Shown here one piece after another: positions 25,700-33,797 of a DNA stretch of 64,000 bases. Position 1 is the stretch's first letter. The number at the start of each line of letters is the position of its first letter. The stretch is from positions 1-64,000 of the forward strand of contig DAIDGX010000013.1 in NCBI GenBank assembly GCA_027452165.1, given 5' to 3'. This DNA is from Vulcanimicrobiota bacterium. GTDB lineage: Bacteria > Vulcanimicrobiota > Vulcanimicrobiia > Vulcanimicrobiales > Vulcanimicrobiaceae. The notes beneath the pieces are model-generated. The model saw only the letters and a list, made by a program, of their open reading frames with translations. It made no database searches and was not told the DNA's origin. The position numbers and the translations under genes were made by a program.

Positions 25700-26694
25700 G
25701 CGCGCTCCGGGATGCGCAAGGTGAACGTCGTGCCTTGCCGCGGCGCGCTCTCCACTTCGATTTTGCCACCGTGGGCCTGCGCGATCTCCCGCGCGACGAA
25801 GAGTCCGAGGCCGTAGCCGCCGGTGGACGCGCTGAGCGTGCGTTCGACACGATAGAAGCGTTCGAAAATGTATGGCAGGTGCTCGGTCGCGATGCCGATA
25901 CCACGATCGCGGACGCGGAGCGTGGTGCCCTCGTCGTGGTGCTCGGCCTCGATCGCGATCGGCGAGCCGTCACTGCTGAATTTGAGCGCGTTGTCGATGA
26001 CATTTGCGACGGCCTGGGCGAGCAGTTCCGGGTCGCAGCTGAGCGCGACGCCTTGCGTGTGGCGCTCGATGCGCGCGGCCGCACTCGCGCCGATTCGCTC
26101 GAGTGCGCGGTCGAGGAGCGCGTCGGCGCTCACGCGCTCGCGGCGCGTCATCAGATGTTGGGCATCGACCCGTGCGGCGAGGAGCAATTGCTCAACGGCA
26201 TGCGCTAGGCGGTCGGCCTCGTGCTCGATGGTTGCCAGATACTCACCGCGCGCATGCGCGGTGTTATCGGGGTTCTCTCGCAAGGTGGTGGCAAAGGCTT
26301 TGATGGTTGCGATCGGCGTCTTCAACTCGTGCGAAACGGCGGTGACGATCTCGCTTTTCAAGCGGTCAATCGCGTCAAAACGCTGTTGCGCACCGAACGA
26401 GAGGAACCAGCCATCTTCGATCGAGAGCGCGGTTGCATGCAAGGCGCGGCGTGTTTCGTCTTTGCTCCAGACCGTGAACGACGCGGGAACCGGCGCGAAT
26501 CCGAGCGATGGCTCGACCCGCGAGAAGAGCTGGTCGAGCGACTTTCCCTGGGCTGCTTCGTGACCGATTCCGGTGAGCGAGGCGGCGGCGGCACTCCACG
26601 CGGTTACGATGCCCTCGGAGGATAGCACGGCGATCGCATCCGAGATTACGCGCTCGAGCGATGCAAAGGCGACGTCGACGCGTAGCGAGGTCAC
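25696..26694 (-). CDS. Cytosolic PAS histidine kinase
   Basis: The ~332-residue kinase has a PAS-like sensor region (about residues 12-105), the HisKA H-box VSHELKTPIATIKAF with phospho-His122, and a HATPase domain with N-box (VIDNALKFSSDG), G1 (DRGIGIA) and G2 (GGYGLGLFVA) motifs. No transmembrane helix is seen, so the signal is intracellular or passed by a membrane partner. The start is GTG 26694, overlapping the ftsX stop as GTGA; an upstream in-frame GTG at 26724 would overlap ftsX by 34 bases. It forms a cognate pair with the next gene. A plausible input is the state of FtsX or the septum, which is inference from operon position. Confidence 0.87.
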   Translation of the reverse strand: MTSLRVDVAFASLERVISDAIAVLSSEGIVTAWSAAAASLTGIGHEAAQGKSLDQLFSRVEPSLGFAPVPASFTVWSKDETRRALHATALSIEDGWFLSFGAQQRFDAIDRLKSEIVTAVSHELKTPIATIKAFATTLRENPDNTAHARGEYLATIEHEADRLAHAVEQLLLAARVDAQHLMTRRERVSADALLDRALERIGASAAARIERHTQGVALSCDPELLAQAVANVIDNALKFSSDGSPIAIEAEHHDEGTTLRVRDRGIGIATEHLPYIFERFYRVERTLSASTGGYGLGLFVAREIAQAHGGKIEVESAPRQGTTFTLRIPERA

Positions 26695-27572
26695 GCGCGC
26701 AGATGGCGTCCCACGGAGAACCACGACGCGACGGCGCCTATCGCCGCTCCGACTGCGAGCAACTCAAGCAGGAGCACCGGCCCGTTCACGGTCGTTGAGT
26801 TGAGCGAAATCCACGGGAGCGCGAGCATGAGCTTGGGCCACAACCACACGCGCGCGACGGTCAACACGACGATGGCGATCAGCGATCCCGCGACGCCGTC
26901 GAGCATACCCTCGCAAATGAACGGCGCCCGGATGTAGAGGTTCGTCGCGCCGACCAATTGCATGATCGAAATCTCGCGCCGCCGGGCGAAGACCGTGAGG
27001 CGGATCGTATTCGAGATGATGATCCCCGCGACCAGGAAAAACGTAACGATCACGCCGATCCCGATCTTACGCAACACGCCGCCAAGCGCAAGCAACCGCG
27101 CGACGACCGTTTGCGGATAGACCACCGTGGCCACGCCGTCCATCTTTTTTAGCCCATCGGCAACGCTCGGAACCGAATCGGGATCGACGACCTTCACGCG
27201 CAGCTTGTCGGGCAGCGGGTTTTCCGTAAGGAGCGAGGTGTCGATGATGCCGTTCGTCTGTTTGCGCAATTCGGCGAGGCCCTGCGCTTTCGAGACGAAA
27301 ACGACCGAGGCGATGCGCGGATCGTGAAGGAGCGTGCTGCGCACGATCGCCTCTTGATGCGGGCTCGCGTCGTTCGTGAAATAGACGGATATCTCGATTT
27401 GGTTCAGGATATCATTGCCCAAACCGGCGAGCGTCGCACGCACGAAGAGAAAGGTACCGAGCAGGATGATCGTGATCGCGACCGTGCCGATCGCGGTGGC
27501 TTGCATGCCGGCGTTGCGCGTGAAATTGCGCAGCACCTCACCCAGAAAGAATTTGACCTTGCCCCAGTCCAA
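26691..27572 (-). CDS. ftsX: Cell division protein FtsX
   Basis: FtsX is the membrane partner of FtsE; the complex passes ATP hydrolysis to periplasmic wall hydrolases. The 293-residue protein has the FtsX topology: N-terminal cytoplasmic part, TM1 (about residues 23-45), a large extracellular loop (about 50-165), then three helices, with the typical RREISIMQLVGATNLYIRAPFICEG between TM2 and TM3. It starts at TTG 27572, inside the end of ftsE (35-base overlap); no ATG is available near the conserved N-terminus. The enlarged external domain would contact the M23 protein encoded two genes later. Confidence 0.92.
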   Translation of the reverse strand: MDWGKVKFFLGEVLRNFTRNAGMQATAIGTVAITIILLGTFLFVRATLAGLGNDILNQIEISVYFTNDASPHQEAIVRSTLLHDPRIASVVFVSKAQGLAELRKQTNGIIDTSLLTENPLPDKLRVKVVDPDSVPSVADGLKKMDGVATVVYPQTVVARLLALGGVLRKIGIGVIVTFFLVAGIIISNTIRLTVFARRREISIMQLVGATNLYIRAPFICEGMLDGVAGSLIAIVVLTVARVWLWPKLMLALPWISLNSTTVNGPVLLLELLAVGAAIGAVASWFSVGRHLRA

Positions 27573-28248
27573 GATAGTAATAGCCCCGTTCTTCGTCGGT
27601 CGCGACCTTGCCGTTTTCGAGACGCACCACGCGGCGGCGCATGCGATCGACGACGGCTTGGTTGTGGGTGGCGACGACCACGGTCGTCCCCTTGAGGTTG
27701 ATGCGCAGCAACAGTTCCATGATCTCGGTCGTGTTCGTCGGATCCAAGTTGCCGGTCGGCTCGTCGCAGAGCAGAATCTTCGGGTTGTTCACGAGCGCCC
27801 GCGCGATCGCGGTGCGCTGTTGCTCGCCGCCCGAGAGTTCGCTTGGGAACATGCGACTCTTGTGCGCGAGGCCGACGAGGTCGAGTGCCCGCGGTACCTG
27901 CCGCATGACGTCGCGCGTGTGTGCGCCCGTCACCTGCATGGCGAAGGCGACGTTCTCCCATACGGTTTTGTCGGAGAGCAGTTTGTAGTCTTGGAAGACG
28001 ACGCCGAGATGGCGGCGCAGAGCCGGGATGCGACCCCGCGCGAGGCGATCGACGCGGATGCCATCGACGGTGATCTCGCCCGAACTCGGAACCTGCTCGC
28101 GGTAGAGCAACCGAAGCATACTCGATTTGCCCGTTCCCGAGTGGCCGACAAGGAAAACGAAGTCACCTTTGGCGATTTCGAGACTGACGCCATCGAGGGC
28201 GCGTACACCATTGGGGTAGATCAGCGATACGCCGCGCAGAGAAATCAT
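27538..28248 (-). CDS. ftsE: Cell division ATP-binding protein FtsE
   Basis: The 236-residue ATPase has Walker A (GHSGTGKSS, about residues 35-43), a Q-loop (VVFQDYKLLSDKTVWENVAF), signature (PSELSGGEQQRTAIARAL), Walker B (ILLCDEPTGNLDP) and the switch His (ATHNQAV). The QDYKLL and DPTNTTEIM sequences are FtsE-specific rather than MacB-like. It is the first gene of a tightly coupled set of seven running to 20731. Its ATG is 47 bases from the divergent acyl-CoA dehydrogenase start, so the promoter lies in that short gap. Confidence 0.93.
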   Translation of the reverse strand: MISLRGVSLIYPNGVRALDGVSLEIAKGDFVFLVGHSGTGKSSMLRLLYREQVPSSGEITVDGIRVDRLARGRIPALRRHLGVVFQDYKLLSDKTVWENVAFAMQVTGAHTRDVMRQVPRALDLVGLAHKSRMFPSELSGGEQQRTAIARALVNNPKILLCDEPTGNLDPTNTTEIMELLLRINLKGTTVVVATHNQAVVDRMRRRVVRLENGKVATDEERGYYYLGLGQGQILSG

Positions 28249-28295
28249 CGCTGCAAAAGGGTTTTTCCTAAAGCCATGATCTATACCTCCGGGCT

Positions 28296-29444
28296 ATGAA
28301 TTTCGACCTGACCGACGAGCAACGTGCCATCCAGAGCCTCGCGCGCGAGTTCGCGCAGAACGAGGTCAAGCCGCGCGCCGAAGAGATGGATCGCGAGGAG
28401 GCCTTCCCCTACGACCTCGTCGCCAAGATGGCCGAGCTTGGATTCATGGGGCTGCCGTTCCCCGAGAAGTATGGCGGCGCGGGCGCGGACACGGTGAGCT
28501 ATGCGCTCGCCGTGATGGAGATCGCTCGTGCCGATGCTTCGACCGGCATCACGATGGCGGCGCACGTCTCGCTCGGCGCCACGCCCTTCTACCTGTTCGG
28601 TACCGAGGAGCAGAAGCAGAAGTACCTTGTTCCGCTCGCCCAAGGGAAGATGCTATGGGGCTTCGGCCTCACCGAACCCAACGCGGGAAGCGATGCGGGG
28701 AACTGCACGACCAAAGCGGTCAAGCAGAACGGCAACTGGGTGATCAACGGCACAAAGGCCTTCATCACCAACTCCGGTACCGATCTGAGCGGCGGCACGA
28801 CGATCACCGCGGTCACCGGCAAGCGTGCCGACGGGAAGCCCGAGATCTCGAACATCATCGTGCCGCAGCAGACGCCGGGGTTCACACGCAGCAAGAAGTA
28901 TAAAAAGATGGGCTGGCGCGCGTCCGACACGCGCGAGTTGAGTTTCGTCGATGCCACCGTGCCCGAGGACAGCTTGCTCGGTCCACAGGGCGAGGGTTAC
29001 AAGCAGTTTCTGACGATTCTCGATGGCGGCCGCATCTCGGTCGCAGCGCTCTCGGTGGGGCTCGCGATGGGTGCCTACGACGAAGCACTGCAGTATTCCA
29101 AAGATCGCGTCGCGTTCGGCAAGCCGATCAGTAAGTTCCAGGCGATCCAGTTCAAGCTCGTCGATATGCTCTGCGAGATCGAACATGCGAAGCTGATGAT
29201 TTTGAAGGCCGCTTGGGAAAAAGACCATGGCCGCGACTACGTCCAGACGGCGTCGCTCGCAAAGCTCTATGCCGCGGAGGTGTCGCGCCGCGTTGTTAAC
29301 GAGGCGGTGCAAATCCATGGCGGATATGGGTTTATGGATGAGTACCCGGTCTCGCGCATGTATCGCGATCAGAAGATCAACGAAATCGGCGAAGGCACGA
29401 ACGAAGTGCAGCGCCTAGTGATCGCTCGCTTGATGGGGCTCTGA
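28296..29444 (+). CDS. Acyl-CoA dehydrogenase, short-chain/butyryl type
   Basis: This FAD enzyme oxidises acyl-CoA to enoyl-CoA in fatty-acid or amino-acid breakdown. The 382-residue protein matches the family length. It shows GLPFPEKYGGAGADTVSY, the FAD-binding FGLTEPNAGSDAGN, the KMGWRASDTRELSF strand, RVAFGKPISKFQAIQFKL and the C-terminal QIHGGYGFMDEYPVSRMYRD. The catalytic Glu is expected in INEIGEGTNEVQ. It stands alone, divergent from ftsE, with a secreted peroxiredoxin following 24 bases later. No electron-transfer flavoprotein gene is in the window. The lysine pathway genes some 20 kb away feed butyryl-CoA-type chemistry, so a link is possible but unproven. Confidence 0.9.
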   Translation: MNFDLTDEQRAIQSLAREFAQNEVKPRAEEMDREEAFPYDLVAKMAELGFMGLPFPEKYGGAGADTVSYALAVMEIARADASTGITMAAHVSLGATPFYLFGTEEQKQKYLVPLAQGKMLWGFGLTEPNAGSDAGNCTTKAVKQNGNWVINGTKAFITNSGTDLSGGTTITAVTGKRADGKPEISNIIVPQQTPGFTRSKKYKKMGWRASDTRELSFVDATVPEDSLLGPQGEGYKQFLTILDGGRISVAALSVGLAMGAYDEALQYSKDRVAFGKPISKFQAIQFKLVDMLCEIEHAKLMILKAAWEKDHGRDYVQTASLAKLYAAEVSRRVVNEAVQIHGGYGFMDEYPVSRMYRDQKINEIGEGTNEVQRLVIARLMGL

Positions 29445-29468
29445 GACTACACCTTACGAGGAGAGAAC

Positions 29469-30008
29469 ATGTTCGTTCGATTCGTCCGCGCCTTTGCGGC
29501 GCTCGTGCTCGCAGCAACGATGCCGGCGCTCGCCGCGCTCAAGGACGGCAGCAAGGCACCCGACTTTACGCTGCAGGCGACGCAAGGCGGCAAGGTTTTT
29601 ACGTTCAGCCTAGCCGATGCGTTGAAAAAAGGTCCGGTGGTGCTCTACTTTTACCCGGCGGCGTTCACGCCGGGCTGCACGATCGAAGCGCACGATTTCG
29701 CCGATGCGATCGGGAAATATCGAGCGTTGCACGCAACCGTCATCGGCGTCTCGCATGATCCCCTGGCAAAGCTGCAGAAGTTTTCGGTAAGCGTGTGCCG
29801 CAAGAAATTCCCGGTCGCCGCCGACACGAATCAGGCGGTCGAGAAGGCCTACGACGCGGTGCTCGCGGCCGCGCCCGCGTACGCGAATCGCACCTCGTAC
29901 GTGATCGCGCAGAACGGCACGATCGTGTACAGCTACACCAATCTCAACCCCGACAAGCACGTCGCGAACACGCTCGCCGCGCTGAAGAGGCTCGAGACGG
30001 CGAAATAG
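29469..30008 (+). CDS. Secreted peroxiredoxin (AhpC/TSA-BCP family)
   Basis: The 179-residue protein has a signal peptide (MFVRFVRAFAALVLAATMPALA) before a peroxiredoxin domain. The peroxidatic Cys lies in YPAAFTPGCTIEAHDF; a second Cys further on (SVCRKKFPV) may resolve it. BCP-type enzymes are normally cytosolic, so export is noteworthy and suggests periplasmic peroxide defence. GAGGAGA lies 5 bases before the ATG. It follows the acyl-CoA dehydrogenase gene on the same strand, whose oxidase side reaction can yield peroxide, though the two act in different compartments. Confidence 0.88.
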   Translation: MFVRFVRAFAALVLAATMPALAALKDGSKAPDFTLQATQGGKVFTFSLADALKKGPVVLYFYPAAFTPGCTIEAHDFADAIGKYRALHATVIGVSHDPLAKLQKFSVSVCRKKFPVAADTNQAVEKAYDAVLAAAPAYANRTSYVIAQNGTIVYSYTNLNPDKHVANTLAALKRLETAK

Positions 30009-30010
30009 CG

Positions 30011-31201
30011 CTATCCGGCTTCGTCGTTTTGAAAGAGCTGTGGGGCGCCCGGCGTGCGTTTGGAACGCGCCGGGCGTTCTTGCGCGTCGAGCGCGGTGAC
30101 GCCGCGAGGCGCGAGATCGACCACGCTCACCTCGGGCAGATCGTCGCTCGAGAGCGCGGCTTCGTCTTTGAGTCTGCGCCCCTGCGGCAGTAGCCGCGTC
30201 TCGTAGGTGCCAACCGTTTCGTTGAAAGCGGAGACGGTGCGTTCTAGCGTTGCGCCGAGTTTCACCAAACGTTCGGCGAACTTCGTCGTGCGTTCGTAGA
30301 GTTCTCGTCCGAGCGTGGCGATGCGTTTGGCGTTCTCTTCTTGCTTTACGGCCTGCCAGCCCATAGCAAACGAGCGTAGAAGGCTAATCAACGACAGCGG
30401 CCCGGTGACGAGCACGCCGCGGTCGAGCGCATACTCGATGATGGCGGGGTTTTCGTTGCATGCCGCGCTCAAGAACGCTTCGCCCGGAACGAACATGATC
30501 ACGAAGTCGGCCGATCCCTCGATCTGGTGGTAGCCGCGTTTGGCGAGGGCGTCAATGTGATCTTGGAGTGCTTTGGCGTGGCGCTTCACGAGTTCGCGCC
30601 GCGCGTCATCGTCAACGGCGTCGAATGCGGCTTGCAGCGCGTCGGTTGGTGCTTTGGCATCGACGAAGACGCGGCGGCTACCCGGAAGATTGATCGTCAT
30701 ATCGGGACGTCCGCGTCCCGATTCGATCACGATCGTCTGTTGCTCGTCGAAGTCGCAGTATGCGAGCATCCCCGCCTTTTCCACGACGTTGCGCAGTTGA
30801 ATCTCGCCCCATTTGCCGCGTGTAGCCGGGCTGCGTAGCGCTGTTACGAGCGTGGAGGTTTGATTGGAAAGCGCGTTTGCCGCGCTCTCGATCTTGTCGG
30901 CGCGCAGCAACAGGTTCTCGATTTGTGCTTTGAGGCTGCCGGTATCTTCGTTGCGTTTGCTCTCGATCTCGCGAACAAGCCGGTCGAATTCGCCGAGTTT
31001 TTGCGCGATCGGGGCGACGATCTCTCCAACCCGTTCGCTCGCGCGCGCGGTCGTCGTTTCGCGCAGATCGTTTTTCGTGCGCTCGAGCAGCGCCTCGACC
31101 GCATGCACTTGATCGACGCGCCCGCGCTGCGCAAAGTGTACGAGCGCAGCGCCGATTGCGGCGCCGATCGCGAGAAAGAGAAGATCGATGATTGCGCTCA
31201 C
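30011..31201 (-). CDS. rmuC: RmuC-family protein
   Basis: RmuC proteins limit DNA inversions at short repeats; a nuclease role is proposed from the PD-(D/E)xK-like core. The 396-residue protein has an N-terminal membrane anchor (IIDLLFLAIGAAIGAALVHF), a coiled coil (about 30-120) and the RmuC core: SPATRGKWGEIQLRNVVEKAGM, a GRGRPDMTINLPGSRRVFVDAKAP segment, and FVPGEAFLSAA. The GTG start overlaps the LysR gene stop (GTGA). It is convergent with the peroxiredoxin gene, with only 2 bases between the stops. Confidence 0.88.
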   Translation of the reverse strand: MSAIIDLLFLAIGAAIGAALVHFAQRGRVDQVHAVEALLERTKNDLRETTTARASERVGEIVAPIAQKLGEFDRLVREIESKRNEDTGSLKAQIENLLLRADKIESAANALSNQTSTLVTALRSPATRGKWGEIQLRNVVEKAGMLAYCDFDEQQTIVIESGRGRPDMTINLPGSRRVFVDAKAPTDALQAAFDAVDDDARRELVKRHAKALQDHIDALAKRGYHQIEGSADFVIMFVPGEAFLSAACNENPAIIEYALDRGVLVTGPLSLISLLRSFAMGWQAVKQEENAKRIATLGRELYERTTKFAERLVKLGATLERTVSAFNETVGTYETRLLPQGRRLKDEAALSSDDLPEVSVVDLAPRGVTALDAQERPARSKRTPGAPQLFQNDEAG

Positions 31202-32121
31202 GATGTTGCCTCGAAGTGCTCCGTTAAAGCAGCGTGTTCGTTGGAGAGAAAGTCGCCGAACGCTCGTGCGAGCGGCGGCAGCGTGCGATCGTGCAGATGC
31301 ACGAGCGAAAATGCGCGCTCGAGGTCGAGATCGATGACGGGAATGGCGCGAATCGTTTTCATGGCAAGCGCGCGCTCCACAACACGCTCCGAAAGGATGG
31401 CGACGCCGAGCCCGGCTTCGACCGCCCGAGTGATCGCTTCGCCACCCGGAAACTCGATCACGAGCCGTGGACGAATTCCGCGCTCGAGCAAGAGTTCGTA
31501 GCCGAGGTCTCGGGTTCCTGATCCAAGCTCGCGGCTCACGAAGGGTTCGCCGTCGAGTTCCTCGGCACGTACGCTCTCGCGTGCGGAGAAGCGGTGGCCG
31601 TGTGGCGGAACGAGCAGCGCCATGCGGTCGCGCGCGAATTCGCGCATGGCGAGGTCGGGATGATCGAGCCGCCCCTCGACGAGCCCGAGATGCACGATGC
31701 CCTCGCGTACGAGTCGCGCTACGGCGCTCGTGTTGGCGACCTCGACGTGCGGAACCACATGCGGGCGATTGCGCATGAAGTGCGCGAGCAATCCGGGGAG
31801 CAGGTAGTTCCCGACGGTGAGGGTCGCGGCGAGTTGCAGCGATCCGCGTTCGGCGTTCCGGTAGTCGGCGGTCTCGCGCAGGAGCGTTTCGAGTTCGCGC
31901 CCGACGATCTCGGCGCGCTCCGCGACGAAGCGCCCCGCGTCGGTAAGCAGCGGCCGGTTCCGGACGATCTGGACCAGTTGGACGCCGAGCGCGCGCTGGA
32001 GGGAGGCGATCTGCTGGCTCACCGCCGGCTGGGTGACGTGGAGCGCGCGTGCGGCGCGGCTAAAGCTTCCCGTGCGGGCAATGCGGCGGAGGGCTTCCAG
32101 TTGGGCAAAGGTTATGGTCAT
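31198..32121 (-). CDS. LysR-family regulator, probably of the divergent sulfur cluster
   Basis: The 307-residue regulator has an N-terminal winged helix-turn-helix (FSRAARALHVTQPAVSQQIASLQRALGVQLV) and a LysR substrate-binding domain from about residue 90. It is divergent from a solute-binding protein, the secreted orphan, a TsdA-like cytochrome and a YeiH-type transporter. YeiH genes are classically paired with a LysR regulator (YeiE in Escherichia coli, a sulfite-responsive activator), so a role in sulfur-oxyanion sensing is a fair inference. The 70-bp divergent region is unusually AT-rich, as expected for a shared LysR-controlled promoter. Confidence 0.87.
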   Translation of the reverse strand: MTITFAQLEALRRIARTGSFSRAARALHVTQPAVSQQIASLQRALGVQLVQIVRNRPLLTDAGRFVAERAEIVGRELETLLRETADYRNAERGSLQLAATLTVGNYLLPGLLAHFMRNRPHVVPHVEVANTSAVARLVREGIVHLGLVEGRLDHPDLAMREFARDRMALLVPPHGHRFSARESVRAEELDGEPFVSRELGSGTRDLGYELLLERGIRPRLVIEFPGGEAITRAVEAGLGVAILSERVVERALAMKTIRAIPVIDLDLERAFSLVHLHDRTLPPLARAFGDFLSNEHAALTEHFEATS

Positions 32122-32191
32122 AAGAAAATGTTTAGATTAGCTGTAGAAACCCTAATTTGACTTATTGAAGCAAGAAGCCTAGCGTGGAGCC
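32122..32191. promoter_or_regulatory. AT-rich divergent promoter between LysR gene and solute-binding protein gene
   Basis: This 70-bp gap is strikingly AT-rich against its surroundings. TTGACT at 32157-32162 is a good -35 candidate for the rightward genes, with no strong -10 at the right spacing. That fits an activator-dependent LysR promoter. A GGAG ribosome site sits just before ATG 32192. The operator itself is not identified. Confidence 0.5.
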
Positions 32192-33085
32192 ATGATACGC
32201 ACGCTTACCCTCGCCGCCGCAGCGCTTGCGTTGACGCTCGGCGCGACGCCCGCGGCCCCCGTCAACGGGACCGTGCCGTGCGTCGATCAACTCATGGACA
32301 TCCATGGGAATCCCGTCGGTGCCGATCTCGTCATCTTTGCCGGGGGGAACCAGTGGTTTGTGATGCCGCGGCTGCTCGCGGCCTTCCAGCGCGCGCACCC
32401 CGAAGTGCGGCACATCTTCTACGAAACGCTTCCGCCGGGGCTGCTCGCTCGCCAGATGCAGACGGGCGGCTTGCGCATCGGCGATATGACGCTCTCGCTC
32501 CACGGCGACGTCTATCTCTCGGGCAAGAAGCGCATGGACGTCATGCGCGCGCAAGGCTACGTCGGCGCGCCGGTAACCTATGCGACCAACGTGCTCGCGA
32601 TCATGGTGAAAGCCGGTAATCCAAAGCACGTGACGTCGCTTACGGATCTCGGCCGCCCGAACGTCCGCGTTGCGATGCCGAATCCGAAAACCGAAGGCAT
32701 CGCACGCCAGATCGAGATTGCGTACCGGAAAGCCGGTGGCAACGCGCTCGATGCGACCATCATGCGCACGAAGGTGGCGAAGGGGAGCACGCGTCTTACG
32801 CAGATTCACCACCGGCAGACGCCGATGTGGATTTTGAGCGGAACGGTTGATGCCGGCCCCGTATGGATATCGGAGGCCCTGTACCAAGAGCGCATCCACA
32901 GCGGCATCGTTGCCGTGCGCATTCCCGCGAAGGACAATGTGGAGGCGATCTACATGGGTGCGACGGTCAAGGGTGCATCGCATCCCGCCGCCGCACGTGC
33001 ATTTGTAAACTTCTTGGCGTCACCGGCTGCACAGGCGATCTATCGCTCGTATGGCTTCGGGGCGCCGAAATCGACGGAGGAGTAG
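32192..33085 (+). CDS. Periplasmic solute-binding protein (ModA/sulfate-binding type)
   Basis: The 297-residue protein has a Sec signal peptide (MIRTLTLAAAALALTLGATPA) and a type II periplasmic binding fold: VIFAGGNQWFVMPRLLAAFQRAHPEV, then ATNVLAIMVKAGNPKHVTSLTDLGRPNVRVAMPNPKTEGI and a C-terminal VKGASHPAAARAFVNFLASPAAQAIYRSYGF. This is the pattern of molybdate and other oxyanion receptors. No permease or ATPase gene follows, so it may act as an orphan receptor or share a transporter elsewhere. It precedes the secreted orphan by 4 bases, in a cluster with a TsdA-like cytochrome and YeiH; a sulfur oxyanion is a reasonable but unproven ligand. Confidence 0.8.
   Translation: MIRTLTLAAAALALTLGATPAAPVNGTVPCVDQLMDIHGNPVGADLVIFAGGNQWFVMPRLLAAFQRAHPEVRHIFYETLPPGLLARQMQTGGLRIGDMTLSLHGDVYLSGKKRMDVMRAQGYVGAPVTYATNVLAIMVKAGNPKHVTSLTDLGRPNVRVAMPNPKTEGIARQIEIAYRKAGGNALDATIMRTKVAKGSTRLTQIHHRQTPMWILSGTVDAGPVWISEALYQERIHSGIVAVRIPAKDNVEAIYMGATVKGASHPAAARAFVNFLASPAAQAIYRSYGFGAPKSTEE
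33076..33082 (+). promoter_or_regulatory. Ribosome binding site for the secreted orphan gene
   Basis: GGAGGAG, lying in the last codons of the solute-binding protein gene, is 7 bases before ATG 33090. It rules out the longer in-frame start at 33051. Confidence 0.75.
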
Positions 33086-33089
33086 CTCG

Positions 33090-33797
33090 ATGAATCGTAC
33101 CGGTTTTCTCGCGGCGTCGGCCTCGCTCGTGGCCGCAGGATCTGCAGTCCAGGCAATCGCGGAAGGCGTGCCCGGTGGCACGCGCCTCGTGGAACGCAAG
33201 GCCGACTTCAACGAAGGCGCGTTCGCCAAAGTCGTCGGCCGTGCAGCCGATATCCGGCAGATGTTCGAATCGGTGTCGTTTAAGCCGACGCTGCTGGCTA
33301 ACGTCAAGAACTCGCTCAACGGTCTGCACTTCGGGTACGGATACCCGGCCGGCAAGATCGCAATCGTCCTTGCGAACCATGGCCCGTCCTCGGCCTACGG
33401 CTATAGCGATTACGTGTGGAAAAAATACAAGATCGGCGAGTTTTTCGGCATCAAGAACGATGCCGGTGCGCCGATCGAGAGCAATATATGGCTCAAGGCG
33501 CGCGCGAATGACACGAGCGCCGATCCCGACGATGAAAAGAGCATGTACCAAGACGTGTCCATCGAGACGCTCCAGAAACGCGGCGTGGTCTTTCTTACGT
33601 GCCATACCGCCGTCGAAGAACAGTCGCGTGCGATCGTCAAAAAAGGCCTCGCGCCCGCAGGTATGACCGGGAGTGAAGTGGCGGCCGACATCCTTACCCA
33701 CCTGATCCCCGGCGCCGTGGTCGTTCCGTCGATGGTTGCTACGGTCGCGGTGCTCCAGGCGAAGTACCACTACACCTATGCCGCGCTTACGTTTTAA
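33090..33797 (+). CDS. Secreted protein, possibly DsrE-like, associated with TsdA-like cytochrome
   Basis: The 235-residue protein begins with a signal-like sequence (MNRTGFLAASASLVAAGSA) resembling the tail of a Tat signal but with only one Arg. The mature part shows alternating strands and helices (GYPAGKIAIVLANHGPSSAYGYSDYVW) and GVVFLTCHTAVEEQSR with the single Cys at 171. The strand-Cys placement recalls DsrE-like sulfur carrier proteins, but the match is distant and by eye only. It is sandwiched between an oxyanion-binding protein and a TsdA-like cytochrome, and its stop lies 20 bases inside the cytochrome gene. A role as a periplasmic sulfur-handling partner is a hypothesis. Confidence 0.55.
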   Translation: MNRTGFLAASASLVAAGSAVQAIAEGVPGGTRLVERKADFNEGAFAKVVGRAADIRQMFESVSFKPTLLANVKNSLNGLHFGYGYPAGKIAIVLANHGPSSAYGYSDYVWKKYKIGEFFGIKNDAGAPIESNIWLKARANDTSADPDDEKSMYQDVSIETLQKRGVVFLTCHTAVEEQSRAIVKKGLAPAGMTGSEVAADILTHLIPGAVVVPSMVATVAVLQAKYHYTYAALTF

